From Novosphingobium sp. FSW06-99 (GTDB lineage: Bacteria > Pseudomonadota > Alphaproteobacteria > Sphingomonadales > Sphingomonadaceae), in NCBI RefSeq assembly GCF_001519065.1, contig NZ_KQ954256.1, positions 62,001 through 126,000 on the forward strand: a stretch of 64,000 bases of DNA, given 5' to 3'. Of this stretch, positions 7,806 through 16,670 are shown piece by piece. Position numbers and translations under genes: made by a program. Position 1 is the stretch's first letter. Every line of letters begins with the position of its first letter. The notes beneath the pieces are model-generated. The model was not told the origin of the DNA. It saw nothing but the letters and a program-made list of their open reading frames with translations, and searched no databases.

Positions 7806-9917
7806 CGATGCCAGCGCCTTGTCCTCGTTGGCGCGGTGGACCAGATAAGTGCGGATTGCTTCGGCATCGGGCGCGGTCAGCGCCGATTTGAAGCTGACCA
7901 TGCCTTCGGAATGCAAGGCACCACCCAGCACGACCATGCGCAAGGCCTGTGCATTGGCGATCACGCCCGAATGGCGCAGATCCGGGTTGAGATCGCCCGA
8001 CACCGCCGCATCGCCGTGGCACACGCTGCAATAGCGCGCATAGAGCCCGGCCCCTTTGGCGATCTGCGCCGGGGTGCCGAATGGCAGCGGCGGATCGAGC
8101 ACCATTTTCGCTGGCTCGGGCGCGGCCGGCAACTGGCCATTGGCGCCCAGCTTGAACACCAGCAGACGGCTGATGTTGTGCGCGGCACCGCCCATGGTGG
8201 CCAGCACGCCAGAGGCGACATCCCACACCCCGCCCCAGCCGACGAGCACCGCGACATATTGCTGGCCGTTGATCGCATACGTCATCGGCGCCGCGATCAC
8301 CCCGGTCTGGGTGGGAAACGACCACAGCTTTTCGCCCTTGTCGGCGCTATAGGCAACGAAACTGCCCCCGGCGGTGCCCTGGAACACCAGATTGCCCGCA
8401 GTCGACAGCACCCCGCCATTCCACGGGCTGGGCAGATCGGCCCGCCACGCCTGCCGCTGATGCGCGACATCCCAGGCCACCAGCGCCCCGGTCGACTGCG
8501 CCTTGGCGCCTTCGCGGATTTGCGTGTTGGCGGGCATCGCCGTGGCCGCACCATCGAGCCCGGTCTGGAACCCGATCGCCGACGGCTGCCAGTCCTTGGC
8601 CGCCATATAGGGAAAGGCGGCAATGTTGGCGGGGATATAGAGGTAACCCGTCGCCGGGCTGTAACTTTGCGGTTGCCAACTGTGCCCGCCAACCGCGCCC
8701 GGCACGCTGATCCACGGCTTGCCAGTCTTTTCATAGCGCGCGTCGGGGTTGAGCATGGGCCGACCGGTGACTGGATCGATACCGGACGTCCAGTTGACCG
8801 GCACGAAGGCCTTGGCCGACAGGAACTTGCCGGTCTTTACATCGAGCACATAGACATGGCCGTTCTTGGGCGCGTGGATCGCGACGTGGTGCACCGCGCC
8901 GTCGATCGTGACATCGGCCACGGTGATCTGCGCGTCGGAATCGAAATCCCAGCGGTCTTCGGGGGTTTCCTGGAAATGCCAGGCATAGGCGCCGGTATCG
9001 GCATTCACCGCGACGACCGACGAGGTGTAGAGATTGTCGCCCTTGCGCCCCATTGGCGCGGGGTTCCACGGTTCGGCATTGCCCGTGCCGAACAGCACGA
9101 GATTGGTTTTGGGATCATAGGTGATCGAATCCCACACCGTACCGCCGCCGCCGACGGTCCACCAATTGCCCGCCCAGGTTTTCGCCGCCCGCGCCATGGC
9201 CTTGTTTTCAAAACCCTTCTTCGGGTCACCCGGCACAGTGTTGAATTTCCACGCCAGCTTTCCGGTCTGCGCGTCAAAGGCGGCGAGATAGCCGCGCGCG
9301 CGGTATTCCGACCCGCCCTCACCGATCACCACGCGCCCTTTGACCACGCGCGGCGCCCCGGTGATGGTATAATCGTGGCTGTTGGGCACGGCGACGATCG
9401 ACCACACAACTTTGCCCGTGGCCGCGTTCAACGCCACCAGCCGCCCGTCGAGCGTACCGACATAGACTTTGTTGTCATAGAGCGCGACGCCGCGATTTAC
9501 CGCATCGCAACAGGCGCGCACCAGCGTTTCGCGTGGCACTTGCGGATCATAGGCCCACAGCAGCTTGCCATTGGTGGCATCATAGGCGCGCACTTTCGAC
9601 CAGGCGGTCGACACATACATCACCCCGTTGTGCACCAGCGGCGTGGCCTCCTGCCCGCGCGCGGTGTCGAGATCGGACGACCACGCCAGCCCGAGCCCGG
9701 CGACATTGCCCGCATTGACCGTGTCCAGCGGCGAAAACCGCTGTTCGCCATAATCGCGCCCATAGCTGAGCCATTCGTCCGCCGGACTGGCGGCAATGTC
9801 CGCCCCGGTCACCCCGGCCAGTGCGGCGCTGCCCGCCAGTTGCCCAGTGATCAGCGCCAGCGCGGTGGCCACCGCCATGCCGCTGCCAAATCGTTTACGC
9901 GAAAGCTTCGCCGCCAT
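7800..9917 (-). CDS. PQQ-dependent quinohemoprotein alcohol dehydrogenase
   Basis: A 705-residue periplasmic dehydrogenase. The signal peptide (to about residue 35) is followed by an eight-bladed propeller with WxxG-type repeats (GKLLWAYDPQ, GKVVWSIVAV). Also seen are the vicinal cysteines RACCDA that contact PQQ, the WDFDSDAQ segment holding the catalytic Asp, and a C-terminal cytochrome c domain with haem site CSVCH at about residue 645. This is the type I/II quinohaemoprotein layout: alcohol is oxidised to aldehyde, and electrons go through haem c to the respiratory chain. A strong AGGAGAGG lies upstream of the ATG at 9915-9917. No PQQ synthesis genes are in the window. Ethanol-type rather than methanol-type activity is a guess from the haem domain. 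Confidence 0.93.
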   Translation of the reverse strand: MAAKLSRKRFGSGMAVATALALITGQLAGSAALAGVTGADIAASPADEWLSYGRDYGEQRFSPLDTVNAGNVAGLGLAWSSDLDTARGQEATPLVHNGVMYVSTAWSKVRAYDATNGKLLWAYDPQVPRETLVRACCDAVNRGVALYDNKVYVGTLDGRLVALNAATGKVVWSIVAVPNSHDYTITGAPRVVKGRVVIGEGGSEYRARGYLAAFDAQTGKLAWKFNTVPGDPKKGFENKAMARAAKTWAGNWWTVGGGGTVWDSITYDPKTNLVLFGTGNAEPWNPAPMGRKGDNLYTSSVVAVNADTGAYAWHFQETPEDRWDFDSDAQITVADVTIDGAVHHVAIHAPKNGHVYVLDVKTGKFLSAKAFVPVNWTSGIDPVTGRPMLNPDARYEKTGKPWISVPGAVGGHSWQPQSYSPATGYLYIPANIAAFPYMAAKDWQPSAIGFQTGLDGAATAMPANTQIREGAKAQSTGALVAWDVAHQRQAWRADLPSPWNGGVLSTAGNLVFQGTAGGSFVAYSADKGEKLWSFPTQTGVIAAPMTYAINGQQYVAVLVGWGGVWDVASGVLATMGGAAHNISRLLVFKLGANGQLPAAPEPAKMVLDPPLPFGTPAQIAKGAGLYARYCSVCHGDAAVSGDLNPDLRHSGVIANAQALRMVVLGGALHSEGMVSFKSALTAPDAEAIRTYLVHRANEDKALASN

Positions 9918-10137
9918 GGTTTTCGACACCTCTCCTTGCGCCGGAGTGATTCCCTCGGTCGCATTGTCTCGATCGTTATCTTTATAGCAATCCGATCGCG
10001 CCGGATACAATTGTTAAGTGCTTGGTTAAACGGCCGCGCCCTCATGGGCAAGAGGCGGTTGCGGCACACCATCGATTGCAACCGCGCGCGGGCAGGCTAT
10101 CGTGCCTGCCACCCCCCGAAATCCGGAGCCTGACGCC
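9918..10137. promoter_or_regulatory. Divergent promoter region for PQQ dehydrogenase and dienelactone hydrolase
   Basis: A 220-base spacer between two outward-facing starts. It is locally AT-richer around 9970-10025 (CGATCGTTATCTTTATAGCAATCCG). A TATAAAGATA-like stretch on the minus strand could serve as a -10 for the dehydrogenase. I see no clear operator palindrome. Confidence 0.35.
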
Positions 10138-11037
10138 ATGTGCGATGATCTGACCGAAGACGACAATGCCCGCTTTCTTAGCCGCCTGCCCACGCTCGAT
10201 CGCCGCCGCTTTGCCGCGCTGGGCGCAGGCGCGGTGACTTTGGCCAGCGTGCCGGGATGCATTGCCAAAGTGGCCGACCAGACGCCGGGCATGCCGGTGA
10301 CGGGCCGCGCAGTGGCGATCCCCACGCCCGATGGCGTGACCGATGGCTGGTTTGTCGCGCCGACCAGCGGCAAGCACCCGGCGGTGATCGTGTGGCCCGA
10401 CATCGCGGGCCTGCGCGAAGCCTACAAGACAATGGCGACACGGCTGGCCGGGGCGGGTTACGCCGTGCTGGTGGTCAACCACTATTATCGCGGGGCCAAG
10501 GCGCCGGTGCTCGATTCGCTGGTTGCCTGGCGCACCCCCGAGGGCCAGGCCAAGCTCAAGCCGCTGATCGCTGAAATCACCGCTGCGGGCACCATCCGCG
10601 ATGCCAGGGCCTATGTCGCCTGGCTCGACCGGCAGGCCGAAGTCGACACCGCGCGCCGCATCGGCACGAGCGGCTATTGCATGACCGGCGGCTATACCGT
10701 GCGCACCGCCGCCGCCGTGCCCGACCGGATCGGCGCAGGTGCCTCGTTCCACGGTGCCGGACTGGTCGATCCCGCCGCCGGGGCCGACAGCCCGGACAAA
10801 TTGCTGGCCAGCACGCGCGCCGCCTATCTGTTTGCCATCGCGCAGAACGACGATGCGCGCGCGCCCGATGACAAAGTCGTGCTGAAGGCCGCCGCAGCCG
10901 CAGCCGGGCGCCCTGCCGAAATCGAAGTCTATCCCGCGCAACACGGCTGGTGCACGATCGATGCGCCGATCTATGACGAAGTGCAGGCCGAACGCGCCTG
11001 GGCCCGCCAACTGGCGCTGTTCAAGGCCAATCTGTAA
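10138..11037 (+). CDS. Tat-exported dienelactone hydrolase family protein
   Basis: A 299-residue alpha/beta hydrolase with a twin-arginine signal (DRRRFAALGAGAVTLASVPG at about residues 18-37, followed by a Cys that could be lipidated). The dienelactone-hydrolase triad is visible: nucleophile Cys in GTSGYCMTGG, Asp in AQNDDARAPDDK, and His in YPAQHGWC. Family members hydrolyse dienelactones or other small esters; export is unusual for the catabolic enzyme but common in this DUF-like subgroup. An earlier GTG in frame at 10102 exists, but the ATG with GGAG upstream is preferred. It is divergent from the PQQ dehydrogenase across a 220-base spacer that should hold both promoters. Confidence 0.85.
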   Translation: MCDDLTEDDNARFLSRLPTLDRRRFAALGAGAVTLASVPGCIAKVADQTPGMPVTGRAVAIPTPDGVTDGWFVAPTSGKHPAVIVWPDIAGLREAYKTMATRLAGAGYAVLVVNHYYRGAKAPVLDSLVAWRTPEGQAKLKPLIAEITAAGTIRDARAYVAWLDRQAEVDTARRIGTSGYCMTGGYTVRTAAAVPDRIGAGASFHGAGLVDPAAGADSPDKLLASTRAAYLFAIAQNDDARAPDDKVVLKAAAAAAGRPAEIEVYPAQHGWCTIDAPIYDEVQAERAWARQLALFKANL

Positions 11038-11076
11038 AGCCCGGCCCCAAACTTTTGTGAACGAGAAGAACCCCGT

Positions 11077-11160
11077 TCATCCTGAGCCCGTCGAAGGATG
11101 CGCGCCGACGTCCGCCCTCCGGGTATCCGCCGCGCGCACCCTTCGACAGGCTCAGGGTGA
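11077..11160. repeat. REP-like palindrome of the GTCGAAGGATG type
   Basis: Two 29-base arms (11077-11105 and 11132-11160) are complementary with three mismatches around a 26-base loop. The arm core CCTGAGCCCGTCGAAGGATG is a widespread extragenic palindrome in Proteobacteria. It lies downstream of the dienelactone hydrolase and upstream of the amidohydrolase 3' end, where such units usually sit. A lone half unit (CATCCTGTCGAAGGATG) follows at 11225-11241. Confidence 0.75.
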
Positions 11161-11300
11161 GCGGATCTTGCTGATATTATTGACTTAAATTAAAAAAGAT
11201 GCACTTGTGTGAATCCCGCAGGGTCATCCTGTCGAAGGATGAGTGCGAACGAACGAGGACGAGCGGACAGAGGACAACTGCTCCATCATGGAGCACGGGT

Positions 11301-12581
11301 TCATTTCGCCACGGCCCCGCCCTTCATCACATGCGCAACGTGTTCCAGCACGGTGACATCGCGGGTGGGATCGCCCGCCACCGCGATCATGTCGGCATAG
11401 TGGCCGGGCGACAGCGCGCCGACATCGTTGCTCCATCCCAGCATCCGGGCCGACACGATGGTCGCGGCCTGGATCGCCTGCATCGGGGTCATCCCCCATT
11501 GCACCATATATTTGAACTGGCGCGCGTTCAGCCCGTGGGGATAGACCCCGGCATCGGTACCGAACGCCAGCTTCACCCCGGCCTTGACCGCCTTGCGAAA
11601 GGCTTCGCGCTGGGCCAGCGTGGTCTCGGTGTTCTTGCGCATGTAATCGTCGGGATAGTGGTCGCGGCGGCCCACTTCGTCGGTCCAGTCGCCGTTGTAG
11701 ATATCCATGTCGAGATAGACGCCGCGCGCCTTGGCCAGCGCGATGCCTTCATCGTCGATCAGGCTGGCGTGTTCGATCCCGCGTACCCCGGCGCGGATGG
11801 CCGCCTTGATGCCCGCCGCGCCATGGGCATGCGCGGTCACCCATGATCCGCGCGCATCGGCCACCTCTACGGCGGCGTGCATTTCCGCTTCGGTCAGTTC
11901 CTGCTGTCCGGCGACCGTGCCGATGGCAAACACCGCGCCGGTGGCGATCAGCTTGATCGAATCCGCGCCGTGCTGGAACAGGTAATTGACCTTTTGCGTC
12001 ACCTCGTCGGGGCTGGTGACGACGCCCACGCGCATGTCGTCGGGCACATGCACATCGGGCGCCATGCCGGTCACTTCGCCGCCACCGCCAGGCGCGGTAA
12101 TATAGGCACCGACCGCCGCCATACGCGGGCCGATCACATCGCCGCGGTTGATCGCGTTGCGCAATTCGACATCGGCAAAGGCGCGATAGCAGCCGACATC
12201 ATGGACCGAGGTAAACCCCGCCTCCAGCGTGGTGCGCGCATTGCGCGCGCCCATATAGGCGACTTCCATCGCCGAATGGAGCAGCGGCTCGACCGGATTG
12301 CTGCCTTCGTCGACATCGGCCAGATGGACATGCATGTCGATCAGGCCGGGCAGTACGGTATAGCCCGACCAATCGATCACGTGTGCACCCGGTGGCAGCG
12401 CGCCATCGGGCAGGATCGCCGCGACCCGGCCATTTTCGACGCGCAGCAGCCGCGCACCCTCGACCGTGCCCGCTTCGGGATCGACCAGATGCCCGGCGCG
12501 CACATAGACCGTTTCGGCATGCGCGGTCGCGCCCATGCCCGCCACCGCGCACACCAGTGCCGTTGCCATCACAATCCGCAT
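11301..12581 (-). CDS. Exported metal-dependent amidohydrolase (imidazolonepropionase/Xaa-Pro dipeptidase-like)
   Basis: A 426-residue amidohydrolase with a signal peptide (MRIVMATALVCAVAGMGATA, cleavage near AHA). The metal-centre residues are all seen: HVH in LIDMHVHLAD, Lys in DSIKLIATGAV, His in VTAHAHG and GIEHAS, and Asp in LAFGTDAGVYPHG. The GSxADxIAVxGDP-like C-terminal block is present as GHYADMIAVAGDP. Members of this periplasmic group cleave amide bonds of prolyl dipeptides, mycotoxins or related compounds; the substrate here is unknown. The start ATG is embedded in the end of the upstream membrane-protein gene (13-base overlap), suggesting translational coupling. Confidence 0.9.
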   Translation of the reverse strand: MRIVMATALVCAVAGMGATAHAETVYVRAGHLVDPEAGTVEGARLLRVENGRVAAILPDGALPPGAHVIDWSGYTVLPGLIDMHVHLADVDEGSNPVEPLLHSAMEVAYMGARNARTTLEAGFTSVHDVGCYRAFADVELRNAINRGDVIGPRMAAVGAYITAPGGGGEVTGMAPDVHVPDDMRVGVVTSPDEVTQKVNYLFQHGADSIKLIATGAVFAIGTVAGQQELTEAEMHAAVEVADARGSWVTAHAHGAAGIKAAIRAGVRGIEHASLIDDEGIALAKARGVYLDMDIYNGDWTDEVGRRDHYPDDYMRKNTETTLAQREAFRKAVKAGVKLAFGTDAGVYPHGLNARQFKYMVQWGMTPMQAIQAATIVSARMLGWSNDVGALSPGHYADMIAVAGDPTRDVTVLEHVAHVMKGGAVAK

Positions 12582-13282
12582 AGCGACTTCATTTCCCCGT
12601 TCTCGATCTTCACGCCCAGCGGGCAATGCACCCGCACCACCGCACCGAGTTGCACTTCTTCGTCATGCGCATCCTCTTCGGTATCGCCGGGGCGATCAAA
12701 ACAGCCGCGCGGCTGATGCAGGCCATAATGCATCGCCACATCGGCGAACTGTTCGACCCGGGCAATGATGCGGTAATGCGCTGAAAAGGCACGCCAATGT
12801 CCGGGCAAGAGCGGTTCCGGCTGCCGGCCGGAAGCGTCGGCATGAACCACGTGCCAGCGTCCGTCGTTGGCATGGTCGCTGAACGTGGCCGGGGCGGGCC
12901 GCAACGCCACCACGTCGCCATCCGGCGCCGCATCGCCCAAAGCCAGACGCTGGCCACTGAAGACGATCGTGAAGGGTCGCCCCGTGCCATTGCGCAAGAC
13001 AACATCATAAACCAGATCAAAAGTGTGGCGCCCATCGGGCAACCGCCCCAGATCGCGCGCATAGAGCGCAGCCGAGGGATTGTCCCCCGGCACGCCCGGC
13101 GGCGGCGGTGGCGGATGGTCGGGGCGCCCAAACACCAGGTGCAGCGCCAGCGCGCCGAGCGCGAGCGCGCCCAGCACGACCAGCCAGCCGAGCGAATCGG
13201 TCACGCGATCGATCGCCCCCGGCGTTTCGACCAGAAACCGGCGCAAGGCCATGCGGCGCGCCTTCTTGTCCTTGTTGCTCAC
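12569..13282 (-). CDS. Single-pass membrane protein of unknown function
   Basis: A protein of about 237 residues that I do not recognise with confidence. After a basic N-terminus (SNKDKKARRMALRRF) there is one transmembrane helix (LGWLVVLGALALGALALHLV, about residues 34-53), a short proline-run linker, and a soluble, probably periplasmic domain of about 170 residues with beta-rich character. The GTG at 13280-13282 is proposed because the sequence immediately before is not conserved-looking; an ATG at 13250-13252 is the alternative. It overlaps the amidohydrolase start, so the two are probably one transcription unit. Confidence 0.6.
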   Translation of the reverse strand: MSNKDKKARRMALRRFLVETPGAIDRVTDSLGWLVVLGALALGALALHLVFGRPDHPPPPPPGVPGDNPSAALYARDLGRLPDGRHTFDLVYDVVLRNGTGRPFTIVFSGQRLALGDAAPDGDVVALRPAPATFSDHANDGRWHVVHADASGRQPEPLLPGHWRAFSAHYRIIARVEQFADVAMHYGLHQPRGCFDRPGDTEEDAHDEEVQLGAVVRVHCPLGVKIENGEMKSLCGL

Positions 13283-13431
13283 ATGCGCCCCCGACTCCCG
13301 AAACGCACGTTTCGGCGCAGGCACTTAGACCGCATGCGCCAGCCCCGCACAATCCCTTAGGGCGCCTTCACGCGCATTAAGCCCTGATTGACCCATGCCT
13401 GTTGCACCTCGCGCGAAAGATCAGGCCAGTC

Positions 13432-14520
13432 GTGTTTCACAGCAAATTCACCCCCGCAGCGCTACTGGCCAACGGGTTGGACGATCCCGATGCGCTGGCC
13501 GCCGCGCGTGCCGATCTGATGCGCCAGGCGCTGGCCGCCTGCGCACTGGGTTCGCCGTTCGTGCGCGACGTGCTGACGGCGGCCGCGCGCCAATTGCCGC
13601 GCGCGCCGCTGCTGGCGCTGCACCTGGCGACCTGGCCGGGCGACCGCGCGGCGGCGGCGCTGGCGCTGCGTGTCAATGGCGCGCTGCATGCGCTGGCACG
13701 CAGCGGGGCGATCGCATCGCTGTCGGCGGTCTATGCCGCACGCGCGGGGGATATCGAGCGCGCCGTCGCCGATGCCTTCGAGCGGGCCGATGCCGCGCTG
13801 GCCGATGCGGTGATGCACCCCACCCAGACCAACGAGGTGGCCCGCTGCGGCGCGATCGTGGCGGGGTTGATGACCGCCGCGGTTCGCTTCGACCAACCGG
13901 TCGAACTGCTCGAACTCGGCACCAGCGCGGGGCTCAACCTCAATCTGGCGCACTATGCCTATTGCCTGGGTGGCACGGCCGCCGGCGATCCCGCCTCAAC
14001 CGTGCGGATTGCCCCGCGCTGGCTCGGGCCTGCGCCGCGCCGCCATCCGCTCCGGCTGGCAAGCGCGAGCGGAGTCGATCAGGCCCCGCTCGATGTGGCC
14101 GATCCGCAGGCGTGCGAACGCCTGTTTGCATTTGTCTGGGCCGACCGCGTTGACCGCATGGCACAATTGCAGGCAGCGATCCGGCTGGCCCGTCTCCATC
14201 CACCGCACGTCGACCGGGGCGATGCCGCCGAATGGCTGGAGACGCGGCTGGCCAGCCCGCAGGCCGCCGGAGTGACCCGCGCGGTGGTACATTCGATGCT
14301 GCGCCAATATTGCGACATTGCCACCCGCGCCCGCATCGCGCGCGCGCTGGCCCAGGCGGGCGCGCGCGCCGATGCTTCACGGCCACTGGTGCACGTGTCG
14401 TACGAGTGGGATGAAGGACGGCGCAAAGTCGAACTGGTGTTGACCACCTGGCCCCACGGCGAAACCCGCCTGCTGGCGCATCCCGATCCCTATGGGGACC
14501 ACGTCCACTGGTTCGGGTGA
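13432..14520 (+). CDS. DUF2332 family protein
   Basis: A protein of about 362 residues resembling the DUF2332 family, cytosolic, with Ala-rich helices. A recognisable block is TNEVARCGAIVAGLMTA followed by ELLELGTSAGLNL, which looks like a methyltransferase-type Gly-rich loop, and a C-terminal VHVSYEWDEGRRKVELVLTT. Function is unknown; SAM binding is only suggested by the ELGTSAG motif. The start is uncertain: GTG 13432 begins at FHSKFTPAALL, where family members start, while TTG 13402 extends it by 10 residues. It is convergent with the chemoreceptor gene, 39 bases apart. Confidence 0.65.
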   Translation: MFHSKFTPAALLANGLDDPDALAAARADLMRQALAACALGSPFVRDVLTAAARQLPRAPLLALHLATWPGDRAAAALALRVNGALHALARSGAIASLSAVYAARAGDIERAVADAFERADAALADAVMHPTQTNEVARCGAIVAGLMTAAVRFDQPVELLELGTSAGLNLNLAHYAYCLGGTAAGDPASTVRIAPRWLGPAPRRHPLRLASASGVDQAPLDVADPQACERLFAFVWADRVDRMAQLQAAIRLARLHPPHVDRGDAAEWLETRLASPQAAGVTRAVVHSMLRQYCDIATRARIARALAQAGARADASRPLVHVSYEWDEGRRKVELVLTTWPHGETRLLAHPDPYGDHVHWFG

Positions 14521-14559
14521 ACGCCTGCCGCCCGCGCGGTGGACGACAGGCCCGCGTCC

Positions 14560-16389
14560 TCAGAATTCAGACCAGTCGTCCCCCGCCAGCGCGGTATTGC
14601 CAACCACGCGAGGGGCGGACACGGCGCGCGGCGCACGCGGCGCACGCGGCGCCTGCCGCACCGGGGCCGGCACGCGCCGGCCGGATGCACTGCCCTCGAC
14701 GCTGAACGCGGCCACCGCATTACCCAGCTTGCGCGCCTCGTCGGCCATCAGGTTGGTGGCGGCGGTGGTTTCCTCGACCATCGCGGCGTTCTGCTGGGTG
14801 GCCTTGTCCATGTCGATGATCAGGCGGTTGACCGCCTCCATCGCGCGCGATTGCGACGCGGCGGTTTCGGCAATGGTCTCGATCGCGCCGCTGACATGAC
14901 CAACGCGTTCGATGATCCGTTCGAGCGAATGCCCGGTTTCATCGACCAGTGCCACGCCCTGACCGACATGCGTGGCGGCAGAGCCAATGCGCACCTTGAT
15001 ATCGCGGGCCGCATCGGTGGCGCGTTGCGCCAGCGCACGCACTTCCATGGCGACCACGGCAAACCCCTTGCCCGCCTCGCCCGCGCGCGCCGCCTCGACC
15101 CCGGCGTTGAGCGCCAGCAGGTTGGTCTGGAACGCGATGCCATCGATCAGCGTGGTGATATCGGCAATTTCGCGGCTGGCCTGATCGATCCCGTTCATCG
15201 CGTCGATCGCGCGACGCACGACATCGCCGCCCGCTTCGGCTTCGCTGCGGGCCTCGATCATGGCGCTGTTGGCGCGGGTGACTTGCGCGCTGCCTTCGCG
15301 CATCAGCCCGGTGATTTCCTCGATCGACCGGGTCGAATTGGCCAGACCCAGCGCCTGTTGTTCGCTGCGCTGCGACAATTCGGTCACCGCGTCGCGGATT
15401 TCGCCCGAGGTGCTGGCGATCGAGCCCACGCCATCGCGCACCACCAGCATGGCCGCGCTCAGCTTGTCCATCGCGGCGTTGAAATCGACGCCCAGCCCGG
15501 CAAATTCCGACGGCAGCCCGCCCAGCCGGTGGCGCAGATCGGCCGACGACAAGTGGTGCAGCGATTCCCCGATCGCCTTGACCGCGGTCTGGATATCACG
15601 ATCGGCGGCGACTTTGGCCCGCGCGGCGTCGCGAAACACCCCGACCGCGCGCGCCATGTCGCCCAGTTCGTCGTCGCGATCGGCATCTGGCACATGCGCA
15701 TCGTGATTGCCCGAGGCAAGCTGCGACATCACCCCGGTCAGCGCCACGATCGGACGGGCAATACCCTGGCCCAGCTTGCGCGACAGCACCAGCGCCAGCG
15801 CGATCATCGCGATCCCGCCCAACACCAGCGTGATCAGCGCGGTGGTGATCGCGCTGTGCTGGCGCGCCGTGTTGTCGGCAATCAGCTTGTCTTCGGCATC
15901 GCGCAGCGCACGCAGCGCCAGCACCGGCTTGCTGATCAGCACCGCCTTGCCCGCCTCGCGCACTTCGGTTTCGGCGCGTTCGCGGCCGCCCGATTTGACC
16001 ACATCGATCAACCGGTCGCCCCAGTCGCGCCGCCACGCCAGCGTGTCTTCGCGCGCGCTGCGGATCTGTGCGATCTTGTCGGGATCGGTCAATTGCGCCT
16101 CGAGCGCGGCCGACGTGTGATCGAAATCGTCGCGCGCCTCGAAATAGGATTTGAGATAGGTGTCATCGCCGGTCACCAGAAATCCGCGCATCTGGCTGTT
16201 CTGGCGCAGCAGCGCGGATTCGAGTGTCAGCGCTTCGGCATGGATCTGCTGGCTGAGATCGTTGCGCTCGATCGCCGATCGGATCATCAGGATATTGGCC
16301 AGGAACACGGCCATCATCACCGCCGCAGACGCGATCACCAGGACGAAGGACAGGCCGAGCTTGCGCTGGATATTGAGCGAATTGAGCAT
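14560..16389 (-). CDS. Methyl-accepting chemotaxis protein with CHASE3-like sensor and CheR-docking tail
   Basis: A 609-residue chemoreceptor. Order: TM1 (LGLSFVLVIASAAVMMAVFLA, residues about 10-30), a periplasmic all-helical CHASE3-like domain, TM2 (ITTALITLVLGGIAMIALALVL, about 185-205), HAMP, and a long cytoplasmic signalling hairpin with the conserved tip ADITTLIDGIAFQTNLLALN and EAARAGEAGKGFAVVA. The last residues DDWSEF fit the xWxxF docking motif for CheR/CheB at receptor C-termini. No other chemotaxis gene is in the window, so it is an orphan receptor here. The ATG at 16387-16389 has GGGGGAGA upstream; longer in-frame versions lack coding character. Confidence 0.93.
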   Translation of the reverse strand: MLNSLNIQRKLGLSFVLVIASAAVMMAVFLANILMIRSAIERNDLSQQIHAEALTLESALLRQNSQMRGFLVTGDDTYLKSYFEARDDFDHTSAALEAQLTDPDKIAQIRSAREDTLAWRRDWGDRLIDVVKSGGRERAETEVREAGKAVLISKPVLALRALRDAEDKLIADNTARQHSAITTALITLVLGGIAMIALALVLSRKLGQGIARPIVALTGVMSQLASGNHDAHVPDADRDDELGDMARAVGVFRDAARAKVAADRDIQTAVKAIGESLHHLSSADLRHRLGGLPSEFAGLGVDFNAAMDKLSAAMLVVRDGVGSIASTSGEIRDAVTELSQRSEQQALGLANSTRSIEEITGLMREGSAQVTRANSAMIEARSEAEAGGDVVRRAIDAMNGIDQASREIADITTLIDGIAFQTNLLALNAGVEAARAGEAGKGFAVVAMEVRALAQRATDAARDIKVRIGSAATHVGQGVALVDETGHSLERIIERVGHVSGAIETIAETAASQSRAMEAVNRLIIDMDKATQQNAAMVEETTAATNLMADEARKLGNAVAAFSVEGSASGRRVPAPVRQAPRAPRAPRAVSAPRVVGNTALAGDDWSEF

Positions 16390-16670
16390 GCGATATGTCT
16401 CCCCCGGGACACCGGGACGCTTGAAAATGCCGCTGCCGATGCGCCCGCAAACGCCCGGCATTCCGGTGCTCCGCGATAACGGCCAGGGATTAACCACGAG
16501 CCGCGCCGCGATCAGGTGATGCCACGGGCGCGCCGTTAACCGCTTGATCGCGCACCTGAGCACGGTGCGCACCGCGCCATCCGCAAACATCCCCATGCCC
16601 GCATCGCCGGGCCGTAAACCACGCCCGGCGCAAGAGGCAGGCTGTCCGTTCACCAGACGAGAGGCCTTTT
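16390..16670. other. 281-base divergent spacer
   Basis: Spacer between the chemoreceptor start (minus) and the TonB receptor start (plus). It contains no gene, strong hairpin or clear promoter hexamers that I can defend; both promoters must lie here. Confidence 0.4.

Noticed and set aside
11077..11241. The palindromes near 11.1 kb as a further member of the composite family.
   Set aside because: They are a simple two-arm REP of the common GTCGAAGGATG type with no inner multi-hairpin structure.
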